From contig NC_088324.1 of NCBI RefSeq assembly GCF_910592395.1, positions 4,802,953-4,866,952 on the forward strand: a stretch of DNA of 64,000 bases, read 5' to 3'. The DNA is from Lineus longissimus. Its lineage: Eukaryota > Nemertea > Pilidiophora > Heteronemertea > Lineidae. The notes beneath the pieces were generated by a model. It was given only the letters and a program-made list of their open reading frames with translations. It ran no database searches and was not told where the DNA came from. Numbering within the stretch: the stretch's first letter is position 1; each line of letters starts with the position of its first letter. Below are positions 55,747 through 64,000 of the stretch, piece by piece. A program made the position numbers and the translations under genes.

Positions 55747-56833
55747 GCTAAAAAATCACTGATCAAAGACCTCATTGAAAAACATTCAGAGTTAAAAACA
55801 TTCAAAAAAGTCAACTCTGCTTTCAGAGGTTATGTTAATCATTTTCAAATGGAGGGACTTCCTAAAATGGGTGTTGAACCTTACTTGGAAAAAATAGAAC
55901 CTATCCTTCAAGATAAAATTAAAGCTGAAACTCAGCACAACAGTTTAAAAATTAGCATTGTCTTATACATTTCAATGCAGCGAAAAAACGAAGTTCAGGA
56001 GTTTCAACTGCGAACCAGATACACTGTCCTTTTTGGGCAAGAGCTAGATTATCCCAAGTTGATTGAAGACATGTTAAAAGACTTGAAAAATTTAGTTCAA
56101 AAGGGCTCAGGTTGGAAACTCATCGAAGTAATCAAGATTGAACTACATACTATCAATTACACACCGCTTTCAGGATCAAGCTATATTCCTTTACCGGAAA
56201 AGATTCAGAAAAAACACGCTGTTGTAAATGTACAAAATTCTGATCAAAAATGCTTCAGATATTCTGTTGAAGCTGCTTTATTGAAGCTTGATAAAAATAC
56301 AGAACCAGTGTCAAATTACAACAAACCTGAATTTGACCACATGTTCAAAGACCTAGAATACCCAGTTACCCTCAAAGATATTGACAAATTTGAGAAGAAC
56401 AATCGTGACATTGCGGTTAATGTGTTTACATTTATTCCTAGACAGAAAGTGATTGGAAATAATGAAACAGTAGTTTACCCAATTTCCCCAGTTAGAATTT
56501 CAGAGAGAATTTTATCAGAAGACAAGTACATCAATCTTTTACACTACAAAGAAAATGACAACATGATTGACGAGTGTGAAAAAATAGAAGACATCCAAGA
56601 CAATGCTAACTACCATTACACATGGATCAAAAATTTCTCAAGGCTTGTATCTACATCTCATTCAAAACAAAAAGCAGCAGTCAAAGTATGCTTCAGATGT
56701 ATGAAAGTTATTTCAGCATCAACGAGCGAACTCCTTGATAAAAGGTACCATGAACATCTTGATAACTGTGTACAGTTTGAATGTGTCAAAGTGAGTATGC
56801 CTTCAGATGAAAATAACATCTTACTATTCACTA
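55747..56833 (+). pseudogene. Middle piece of the viral polymerase gene
   Basis: Open in one frame from 55747, just after the insertion edge, to a stop at 56880. The first methionine (55849) is internal, since viral-looking coding sequence precedes it (SAFRGYVNHFQ). The features match the region ahead of PolB in large Polinton/adintovirus-type proteins that I recall: GLPKMGVEPYLEKIEP, GSGWKLIEV, TPLSGSSYIPLPEKI, then NVQNSDQKCFRYSVEAAL and PVTLKDIDKFEKNNRDIAVNV. A CxxC...HxxxC zinc-finger-like stretch (VCFRCMKV, then HEHLDNC) lies near the end. Viral sequence stops around 56833; the last 15 or so codons come from the inserted transposon. The function is probably part of the replication protein, but the gene is disrupted on both sides. 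Confidence 0.75.
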
Positions 56834-57757
56834 ACTTAAGAGCCAGTTTTTATAAGAGTCAGGCAGGTGGTGATTCATGACCCTCTCAGATTTGTTCCTA
56901 AATTTTTTTATTGGTAGATATATGTTAATAACAGACGGAAATCACATTTTCTATCCTCAATAGGGTCCGCTTTTTTTTTAGGGGCCCCTGGAATATTGGG
57001 GTCAAAATGGGCCTAAATGGCAAAATAACCAAAATGTGGTTTTCAAATGCTGGTATTTCTGTGCGCCCTTAGTGAGCCACAGAGATTTTCATGCGTGTAA
57101 GTCTATTGGGTATTGACTTTCAGAAAATGTGAAAATTTTGGCGGCTGACTTAGGGCGCAGCCCATAGGTGGCGCTGCAAAACGCGACATTTCGAAATTAC
57201 ACACACCTTCAGAGAGGTTGTGTGGTTTGCGCCCTAAGTCAGCCAGGGTGTTTCATGCGTATTATGATACATTAGCACCTACTGCTTTGATTTAAAGGAA
57301 ATTTACGGCGGCTGACTTTGGGCGCACAAGTATAGGGGGCGCTTTTTGCCGCCGAAAGGTGAAATTACCACCTTTTCGCACAGCAAGTTCTCCATGCGCC
57401 CTAAGTCAAAACTGATCAAACATAGCTCAACTAGTCACCCAGCATCTCTAGTACCAGTGGTTAGGAGGGTTTCATGGCTGGTTTGCGTATTAACCCTTTT
57501 TGCACCGTTTTTTCTCGGGTCACTACGCGAAAAGGCTGAAAATGGAATTTTGTAAACTTTCTCCGATATTCATAAAACTTACAGGATTAGCTCCTTTTGC
57601 ACTGAGAAAGGTGTTATTAAAGTTTTTGTGGAATGCAGCAAGCCACTTTTGTTGTAGGCTGCCATTTGGTGGCAATATTCGAACTATAAAGCAAAAGTAC
57701 CAGTTTTAGTGAGAGACGACAGGGAAAAAGACCACTGCTGAGAACGTTGTCAAACTG

Positions 57758-58538
57758 ATGCGATCTGCAAAGGATGCACAAGGCGCAAAGATGTTTTCAC
57801 CAGAAGAATACTTAGCAAGAGATCAAGTTATATCACAGTTCTCTCAATTTATGGCCAAGAAGAAACGAGGTGGAACACTTGAAATCCCAGAAGCTGACCC
57901 AACTGATGATGGTAGTGACAATGAGGATGAAGGGAATGAGCAGATTGATGAAGAGTTAGAAAGTGTTCAGGTAACATCAATTCCATCCGATTTGAGTGAA
58001 ACAATATCCTCGACAATTTTCTTTTTACCGAAAAAGATTCTACATCGATGTTTTACCTCCAGGAATCTGATCTTCAAGCAGAGCAACATATCATAGTTGA
58101 TGAGTTGATTAACGATTTTCACGAAGAAAACATGGGGGAAATGGAGTACCATGCAGGAGATTACGCAATCATACAGTGTGGAGAGAAGGCATATGTTGGG
58201 ATGGTACAAGCTGTTGATGGCGAACTTTGCCACATAAAATACATGAGATGAACAGGTAATTATGGAATCGTGATGGATGATTCTTCCCCAATGGAAATCT
58301 AAAATACGACATATTTTTCAACCATATGCCCATAGTTTGATAGTATACATGTCAGTAATATTAGCTGGTACTTTTCTGTATTGCAGGATTGTATTTTGGA
58401 TGGCTTGATGATGAACATGCATCTTGGCAGGACAAGGATGACATTCGCGCTAGATTATCAGCACCATCCATTGATCGCCATGGACATTACATATTCTCAA
58501 AGAAAGATGACCAGAACATGAAACTATATAAACTGTAG
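57758..58538 (+). pseudogene. 3' exons of an unidentified gene carried by the transposon
   Basis: Three exons are joined by GT..AG introns with matching phases: ~57758-57970, 58063-58255 and 58387-58538. The first contains SPEEYLARDQVISQFSQFM and a strongly acidic run (DDGSDNEDEGNEQIDEELE). The second and third form one small domain, from GDYAIIQCGEKAYVGMVQ to a DDIRARLSAPSIDRHGHY end, with a beta-rich, chromo/Tudor-like look. I recall similar C-terminal domains in invertebrate transposon-linked proteins. A TGA at 58249-58251 breaks the second exon. An AATAAA at 58731 could be its polyadenylation signal. Upstream of 57714 the frame is closed, so the 5' part is missing. It is either the tail of this element's own transposase or a captured host gene end. 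Confidence 0.6.
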
Positions 58539-58768
58539 TTCACTGTTTAGATGTGATGATCCAGTTGGACAGTTTGGCCCTAATGGCATACTAACTATTT
58601 TGATAGTAATTTGCTAAATTTCTGCTGACATTTAAATATTGGTGAAGTTTTACACCATATTAATTGTAAAAGTGTTTAAGTTTCTGAGATACCGGTGATT
58701 TCATGGTAATTTTTGAATACTTTTGATTTGAATAAACGGTTCATGATATAAAGGTCAAATTGCTCCTT

Positions 58769-59880
58769 TTTAGCTCACCTCTTAGCAGAGGTGAGCTTAT
58801 CCCATACCGTGGCGTCCGTCGTCGTCGTCGTCGTCCGTCGTCCGTTAGCAGGGCACGTTTCGTAACTGTTAGAGCTATTGAGTTGAAACTTGGTACACAT
58901 GTACCCTTATGTAATGACACCTTGGAGACCAAGTTTCGGTCCGATTCGTTTCATGGTTTGGCCACCAGGGGGCCAAACGTTAAAAGTGAAAATATGCAAT
59001 ATCTCCCTTAATAGTAGTCGGGAAATTTTGAAAAAAATATGGTAGGTACTTCTAGCAAAGGTGCATCATATATCCTCCGGGTTTTTGATTTGACCTCCTT
59101 TTCAAGGTCACAGAGGTCAAATGGTGTAAATTGGCCGTTAGGATGTAACGATGGCACGTTTCTAAACTGCAATGACTATTGATACCAAATTTGGTGCACA
59201 TGTACCCCTTAGTCAGGTGATGTCAGGGACCGAAGTTTGGTCCAATATGATTCACCACTTGACCACCAGGGGGCAAAATCCAAAAACCTTAATAATGTAA
59301 TTATTCCTTAACTTCTTGCCCGATTGCCACCAATTTGATATCATGGGTACATCTAACCACCATACAGTATATGTCACACAGGTTTTTAATTTGACCTTCT
59401 TGTCAAGGTCACAGAGGTCAAATGGCGAAAATTCGCCGTCAGGCCGTAACTATGGCACGTTTCTTAACTGCAATGACTATTGATCACAAATTAAGTACAC
59501 ATGTACCCCTTGGTCAGGTGATCTCAGGTACCGAAGTTTGGTGCGATCTGATTTGCCGTTTGGCCTCCAGGGAGGGGGCCAAATCCTAAATTCTTCAAAA
59601 TGCCATTATTCCTAGTAATGACTTGCCCGATTGGCACCAATTTTATATCATAGGTACATCTAATTCTAACAACCATTCAATGTGTCACCCGGGTCTTCCT
59701 TGATTTGACCTACTTTTCAAGGTCACAGAGGTCGAATGTACTGTAAATTGGCCATTTTGGGGAAATTGTAATTGCTTGGACCTACATCAAACCTAACACT
59801 ACATGACACAATACCATGCTCTTTATCCATCTTTCCTCCACATGAGGTGAGCACAATGGCCCTGGCCATTTCATTCTGTC
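58769..59880. repeat. Interspersed repeat with ~300-bp internal monomers (nested third level)
   Basis: It starts with AGCTCACCTC-TTAGCA-GAGGTGAGCT, a 10-bp-stem palindrome (58772-58797), and a (GTC)n tract (58813-58845). It ends near GAGGTGAGCACAATGG and GGCCCTGGCCATTTC. Inside are three ~300-bp monomers: GGCACGTTTC recurs at about 58853, 59153 and 59454, and TCAAGGTCACAGAGGTC at 59102, 59403 and 59717. It has no coding capacity. I recognise the type as a common repeat in marine invertebrate genomes but cannot name the family. Confidence 0.75.
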
Positions 59881-60692
59881 AAATTTCAATTTTGCCACCA
59901 AGTAGCTTGCCACCTTGACCTAAAACTCACAAAAAATACTTTCTTTAACGCAAGGAAGTTATCCTGTAAGTTTCATGAATATCGGAGAAAGTTCACAGTT
60001 TACCATTTTTGGCCTTTTTGTCTAGTGTCCCGACAAAAAACGGTGCAAAAAGGGTTAATACGCAAACCAGCCATGAAACCCTCCTAACCACTGGTACTAG
60101 AGATGCTGGGGGACCTTTTGAGCTATATTTGATCAATTTTGACTTAGGGCGCATGGAGAACTTGTTGTGCGAAAAGGTGGTAATTTCACCTTTTGGCGGC
60201 AAAAAGCGCCCCCTATACTTGTGCGCCCAAAGTCAGCCGCCGTAAATTTCCTTTAAATCAAAGCAGTAGGTGCTAATGTATCATAATACGCATGAAACAC
60301 CCTGGCTGACTTAGGGCGCAAGCCACACAACCTCTCTGAAGGTGTGTGTAATTTCGAAATGTCGCGTTTTGCAGCGCCACCTATGGGCTGCGCCCTAAGT
60401 CAGCCGCCAAAATTTTCACATTTTCTGAAAGTCAATACCCAATAGACTTACACGCATGAAAATCTCTGTGGCTCACTAAGGGCGCACAGAAATACCAGCA
60501 TTTGAAAACCACATTTTGGTTATTTTGCCATTTAGGCCCATTTTGACCCCAATATTCCAGGGGCCCCTAAAAAAAAAGCGGACCCTATTGAGGATAGAAA
60601 ATGTGATTTCCGTCCGTTATTAACATATATCTACCAATATAAAAATTTTGGAAGAAATCTGAGAGGGTCATGAATCACCCTCTAATAGGATC

Positions 60693-63092
60693 TTGCCTGA
60701 TTCTTATAAAAACTGGCTCTTAAAAGCACAGCAAAAACATCCAGTTGTAATCATCGCTGACTTTGAATCATCTTTGAAGACTATCGACAAACAATTAGGT
60801 GAAAAAACAGTTCAAAACCAACAGCATATTCCAAACAGCTATGCGATCTATATTCAGTATGATCAGTCACAAATAGCGAGGAAAAATAAGATGTTTACCA
60901 ATATTCAGCAGGCAGAAGATGAAGACATTGGTGAACACTTTGCCAATACAGTAACTTCTATCTGTTCACAGATTGGGAAAAAATTTCTTCTCAACCCTAA
61001 GCCAATGGATGCTTTGACTCACGAGCAGCAAACTAGTTACAATTATGCTAGAAACTGTTATCTCTGTGACAAAATGTTCACAGAAAAATATTTCAAAGTC
61101 CGTGATCACAATCATTTCACAGGCAAATACAGAGGAGCAGCTTGTAATAATTGTAACCTTCAATTTCAAGCTCCAAAGTTCATACCAGTCTATTTTCACA
61201 ATTTGTCAGGCTATGATGCACATCTGTTTGTGAAAAATTTAAAAGGGAGACTGAATGTCATCGCCTCAAACTCTGAAAATTATATATCTTTCAGCAAGGT
61301 CTTACCTATCAATGATGATGAACAAATTGAAATAAGATTCCTTGACTCTTACAGGTTAATGCAGTCTTCACTAGCAAATCTAGCTAAGAATTTGCCTAAT
61401 CAGCAAATGAAAAATTTAGCTAAAAAATTTAATGGTGAACACTTTGACCTCGTAACAAGAAAAGGTGTCTATCCGTATGAATGGGTAGACACATACGAAA
61501 AATTTGAACGGACTGAATTACCTCCCATTGAAGAATTTTATTCTACCTTCAATGCTACAAAAATTTCACAAGAGGAGTACCTACACGCTCAACATGTGTG
61601 GGATAAGTTCAACTGTCAAACCTTTGAAGACTATCACAAAATTTATCTTGAGACAGATGTTCTGCTACTGGCAGACATACTTGAAAATTTTAGACAGACC
61701 TGCATGGACATCTATAATTTAGATCCCGCATTCTTCTACACATCACCAGGTTTGTCATGGCAAGCGATGCTAAAAATGACAAAAGTTAAAATCGAACTCC
61801 TCACAGATGTGGACATGTACAACTTCTTCGAACTAGGTATTCGTGGAGGAATATGTCAAGCAAGTCACAGATATGGCAAAGCAAATAATCCATATTTAGA
61901 AAATTTTGACTCAGAAAAACCAAGTTACATCACCTATGTTGATGCGAATAACTTGTACGGTGTCGCGATGGGTCAAGATTTACCAGTGAGAAAGTTTAAA
62001 TGGATGAAGGACTTTTCCAAGTGGCAAGACATCCCATGCACACTTGAAGTGGATTTAGAATATCCTAAGCATTTACACAATTTGCACAATGACTATCCTC
62101 TTGCTCCTGAGCACAAGAATGACAAGCTTATTCCTAACTTGCAAGATAAAGTACACTACATTGTGCATCACAAGATCTTGAAGTTCTATTTGAGTCAAGG
62201 TCTCAAACTGACAAAGATCCACAGAGGAATTTCATACGAAGAGTCTAACTTCTTGAAAGAATACATTGACTTAAACACAAGTCAACGCGCAAATGCCAAA
62301 AATGACTTCGAAAAGGACTTCTTCAAATTGATGAACAATGCGATATTTGGCAAAACTATGGAGTCCGTCAGACGTAGAAAAGACATTACCTTAGCCACAA
62401 CTGTCAATACGCTTCGAAATTTAGTCAATTCGAACAACTATAGAAGTCACAAAATCTTCTGCAAAGATCTAGTCATGGTAGAACGACAAAAAGCAGAAGT
62501 CTATCTCAATAAGCCAATATTTATGGGACAGGCCATTTTAGACCTCTCTAAAGAGCATATGTATGACTTCCATTACAGTCATATGATGAAAAAGTATCCT
62601 GAAGTGGCACAACTGCTGTACACTGATACAGATTCACTAGTCTATAACATTCAGACTGATGATATCTACAAAGACATGCAGAAAGATGCTCACTTGTATG
62701 ACTTCTCTAATTTTCCTAAAGATCATCCACTGTTTTCAGAAGCGAATAAAAAAGTCATTGGCAAATTTAAAGACGAAGAAGCTGGTCATGTCATCACTGA
62801 ATTCATCGCACTCAGATCAAAACTATACAGTTATACAACTGACAAAGACAACGAAGTCAAAAAATGTAAAGGCATTAAGAAGAACGTAGTCAAAAATGAA
62901 ATCACTTTTGAAGATTACAAGTCTGTGCTCTTGGAAAAAATTCCAATTGAAAAAAGCATGAATGTCTTTAGAAGTCGAAATCACCAACTTTACACAGAAA
63001 AAGTGAGCAAAGTAGCTTTAGATGCAATGGATACAAAAAGACAAATTTTAGAAGATGGAATCTCAACTAAAGCTCTTGGATTTAAAAAATAA
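60693..63092 (+). pseudogene. polB: Protein-primed family B DNA polymerase core (PolB), 5' part separated by insertion
   Basis: About 799 codons, open to TAA at 63090-63092. Numbering from 60693, the 3'-5' exonuclease motifs are ADFE (D23, E25), FHNLSGYDAHLF (~168-179) and YLETDVLLLAD (~318-328). A Cys/His cluster (CYLC ~122-125, RDHNHFTGKYRG ~137-148, CNNC ~151-154) resembles the endonuclease-VII-like insert typical of Polinton and adintovirus polymerases. Polymerase motif A is YVDANNLYG (~415-423), motif B is KLMNNAIFGKTMES (~545-558) and motif C is YTDTDS (~643-648). All expected catalytic residues are present. This enzyme family replicates linear DNA with a terminal protein primer. The frame has no ATG at its left end; the protein should be preceded by the pieces at 52404 and 55747, now cut off by insertions. 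The core is intact but probably not expressed as a full protein. Confidence 0.92.
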
Positions 63093-63093
63093 A

Positions 63094-63118
63094 CAGGGCT
63101 ACCAAATTGGTAGCCCTG
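63094..63118. terminator. Perfect 11-bp-stem hairpin after polB
   Basis: CAGGGCTACCA, a 3-nt loop (AAT), then TGGTAGCCCTG begins two bases after the polB stop and is followed by an A-rich run with AATAAA. It sits in the 69-bp spacer before the next ORF. Hairpins in this position end transcripts in some large DNA viruses, so a similar role is likely here. Confidence 0.65.
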
Positions 63119-63161
63119 ATTAAAAAAATAAATAAAAATATAGAAATAAAAATAATAATAA

Positions 63162-64000
63162 ATGGAAACACACAATGCATTTCCACCCTATCTTAAATTT
63201 AATCCAGATGCAAATTATCCTGTATCTTACAAGAATAATTCTTTAACCAAGAATCCTTTCATTCATCAAAAAATTCATGTAACACCAAATCTAAGTTTTG
63301 AATTCAATACAATTGATATTTTTCCTAATAAGGTGATTCCACGAAATTTTTCAACTTATGCACAAGTACAAGATTATTTAAAAAATGCAAGCATGGATAA
63401 CTGGAAAAACCAATTTAAATTTGCACTATACTGTGCTTCATCAGGTTCAGGTGTAAGCTGGCATAATCATATTAATCATGCTGATCCTTTAGTACAAAGT
63501 ATTTTTAGATTCCATGTCTATTTTACCATCAGAAAGATATTACATCAGCTAAAAATTCCATTACCAGGAAATCCTGACTTTAATCCATCAAAAAATCCTT
63601 ACAATAAACAAGCCTATGAAAATTTGAAACTTGAATTTGGCTCTGTTGACTTCAACTATTTTCACGAAGGGAAAATACAAGCGCTAGACATTGTCATGGA
63701 CAATGGCAACTATTATTTGAATGATCCTAGTAAGTTTCCATTTAATGCAGATAAAAAAGGATATGTCTATGCAGACCATCATAGACTTTATATTGATAAT
63801 TTATCGTTCATTTACTCAGACGATTGGACAAATTTTATCACCTTAGACAGTCAAGGATTGACTAAAGCAGGCATGAGTAGAATCAATGAATCCATTCGAA
63901 CTTATGTTTATTGTATTCTAGGTTCACAAACCATGATTCGTCAGGACATTCTTGATTCATTGGACACACAGAAACAATTTGGAATTTTAGTGGAAGATGC
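63162..64000 (+). CDS. Conserved protein downstream of polB, unknown function (partial, 279+ aa)
   Basis: Open from the ATG at 63162 to the right edge with no stop, so the C-terminus lies outside the window. It has no introns, is AT-rich, and starts 69 bp after polB on the same strand. Recognisable features are FKFALYCASSGSGVSW (~86-100), FRFHVYFTIRKIL followed by IPLPGNPDF (~115-140) and SRINESIRTYVYCILGSQ (~239-256). I recall similar proteins next to PolB in Polinton-type elements of cnidarians and other invertebrates, without an established function. No signal peptide, membrane segment or enzyme motif is evident. It is not obviously a capsid protein, although that cannot be excluded from sequence alone. 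Unlike its neighbour it shows no disruption. Confidence 0.7.
   Translation, partial: METHNAFPPYLKFNPDANYPVSYKNNSLTKNPFIHQKIHVTPNLSFEFNTIDIFPNKVIPRNFSTYAQVQDYLKNASMDNWKNQFKFALYCASSGSGVSWHNHINHADPLVQSIFRFHVYFTIRKILHQLKIPLPGNPDFNPSKNPYNKQAYENLKLEFGSVDFNYFHEGKIQALDIVMDNGNYYLNDPSKFPFNADKKGYVYADHHRLYIDNLSFIYSDDWTNFITLDSQGLTKAGMSRINESIRTYVYCILGSQTMIRQDILDSLDTQKQFGILVED

Larger units (their letters stand above)
56836..60723. mobile_element. ~3.9-kb transposon with ~800-bp terminal inverted repeats, inserted in the polymerase gene
   Basis: The left arm (56836 to about 57640) is matched in reverse complement by the right arm (about 59925-60723). The match covers GGTAGATATATGTTAATAAC, the repeated GGCGGCTGACTTAGGGCGC-type words, and a TTGCGTATTAACCCTTTTTG block. 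Small differences and a 14-bp extra segment near 60680-60694 separate the arms. The outermost ~30 bp of the match extend into polymerase coding sequence on the right side. No clear target-site duplication was found. Between the arms are the 3' exons of an unidentified gene (57758-58538) and a nested ~1.1-kb repeat (58769-59880). The superfamily is undetermined. Confidence 0.85.
51691..64000 (+). mobile_element. Polinton/adintovirus-like element, interrupted and incomplete
   Basis: AT-rich, intron-free, plus-strand reading frames with short spacers, quite unlike the host DNA to the left: an OB-fold-like small protein, a SAP-like N-terminal piece, a large region preceding the polymerase, a protein-primed PolB core and a further ORF. 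Two insertions interrupt the polymerase gene. No integrase, capsid, packaging ATPase or protease is visible in the window, so the right-hand part of the element lies outside it. The left terminal repeat was not identified. The assignment rests on the PolB core and its gene context. It could be an integrated Maverick-type transposon or an endogenised adintovirus; these overlap and cannot be separated here. Confidence 0.8.

Noticed and set aside
56837-56880. Last codons before the stop at 56880 as viral protein
   Set aside because: They lie in the inverted repeat of the inserted element, so the stop belongs to the insertion and not to the viral gene.
60009-60245. Open frames in the transposon arms (also 57346-57555)
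   Set aside because: They are mirror images of each other within the inverted repeats and look non-coding.

Overview
This is eukaryotic DNA, almost certainly from a marine invertebrate animal whose species I cannot name. The evidence is spliceosomal introns with GT..AG borders, a bromodomain gene, kilobase satellite arrays, terminal-inverted-repeat DNA transposons, an interspersed repeat whose ends carry an AGCTCACCT palindrome (a type I associate with marine invertebrates), and a Polinton/adintovirus-like element with a protein-primed family B DNA polymerase. No tRNA, rRNA or CRISPR array was seen.

Layout. (1) 1-20157: a satellite of a 14-bp unit (AATGCTTACCATGC / AATGCTTACCAAGC), about 1,440 units, arranged in kilobase-scale tandem duplications with offsets of about 3.14, 4.2, 3.415 and 1.596 kb. 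Long open frames here are a by-product of the unit and are not genes. (2) 20158-39060: a second, unrelated satellite of a ~152-bp unit, about 124 copies, joined directly to the first. Its first monomer is inverted, and a ~2.2-kb block recurs 5.18 kb away. (3) 39061-51480: gene-bearing host DNA. It holds a four-exon plus-strand gene of unknown function (40863-42614), a 661-bp MITE with long inverted repeats, and a five-exon minus-strand bromodomain gene (48996-46617). Directly downstream of that gene's stop, the reading frame continues as a decayed coding region with two further stops and one frameshift. (4) 51477-64000: an AT-rich Polinton/adintovirus-like element that runs off the right edge.

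The viral element. A small OB-fold-like ORF (51708-52025) is followed by what looks like one large polymerase gene split into three pieces: an N-terminal SAP-like part (52404-~52990), a middle part (55747-~56833) and the exonuclease/polymerase core (60693-63092). The first gap is a ~2.75-kb insertion. The second is a ~3.9-kb transposon with ~800-bp inverted repeats, which carries the 3' exons of another gene and is itself host to a ~1.1-kb interspersed repeat. Downstream of the polymerase lie a perfect 11-bp-stem hairpin and an ORF open to the window end. The polymerase core keeps all its catalytic motifs, so the insertions appear recent relative to the viral sequence; the gene as it stands is broken.

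The most interesting items are the nested insertions in the polymerase gene, including a short inverted copy of viral coding sequence at the outer edge of the transposon; the satellite-satellite junction with its inverted monomer; the minus strand of the 14-bp satellite, which is a dense array of 5'-splice-site-like sequences; and the bromodomain exon chain that runs in frame into a pseudogene.
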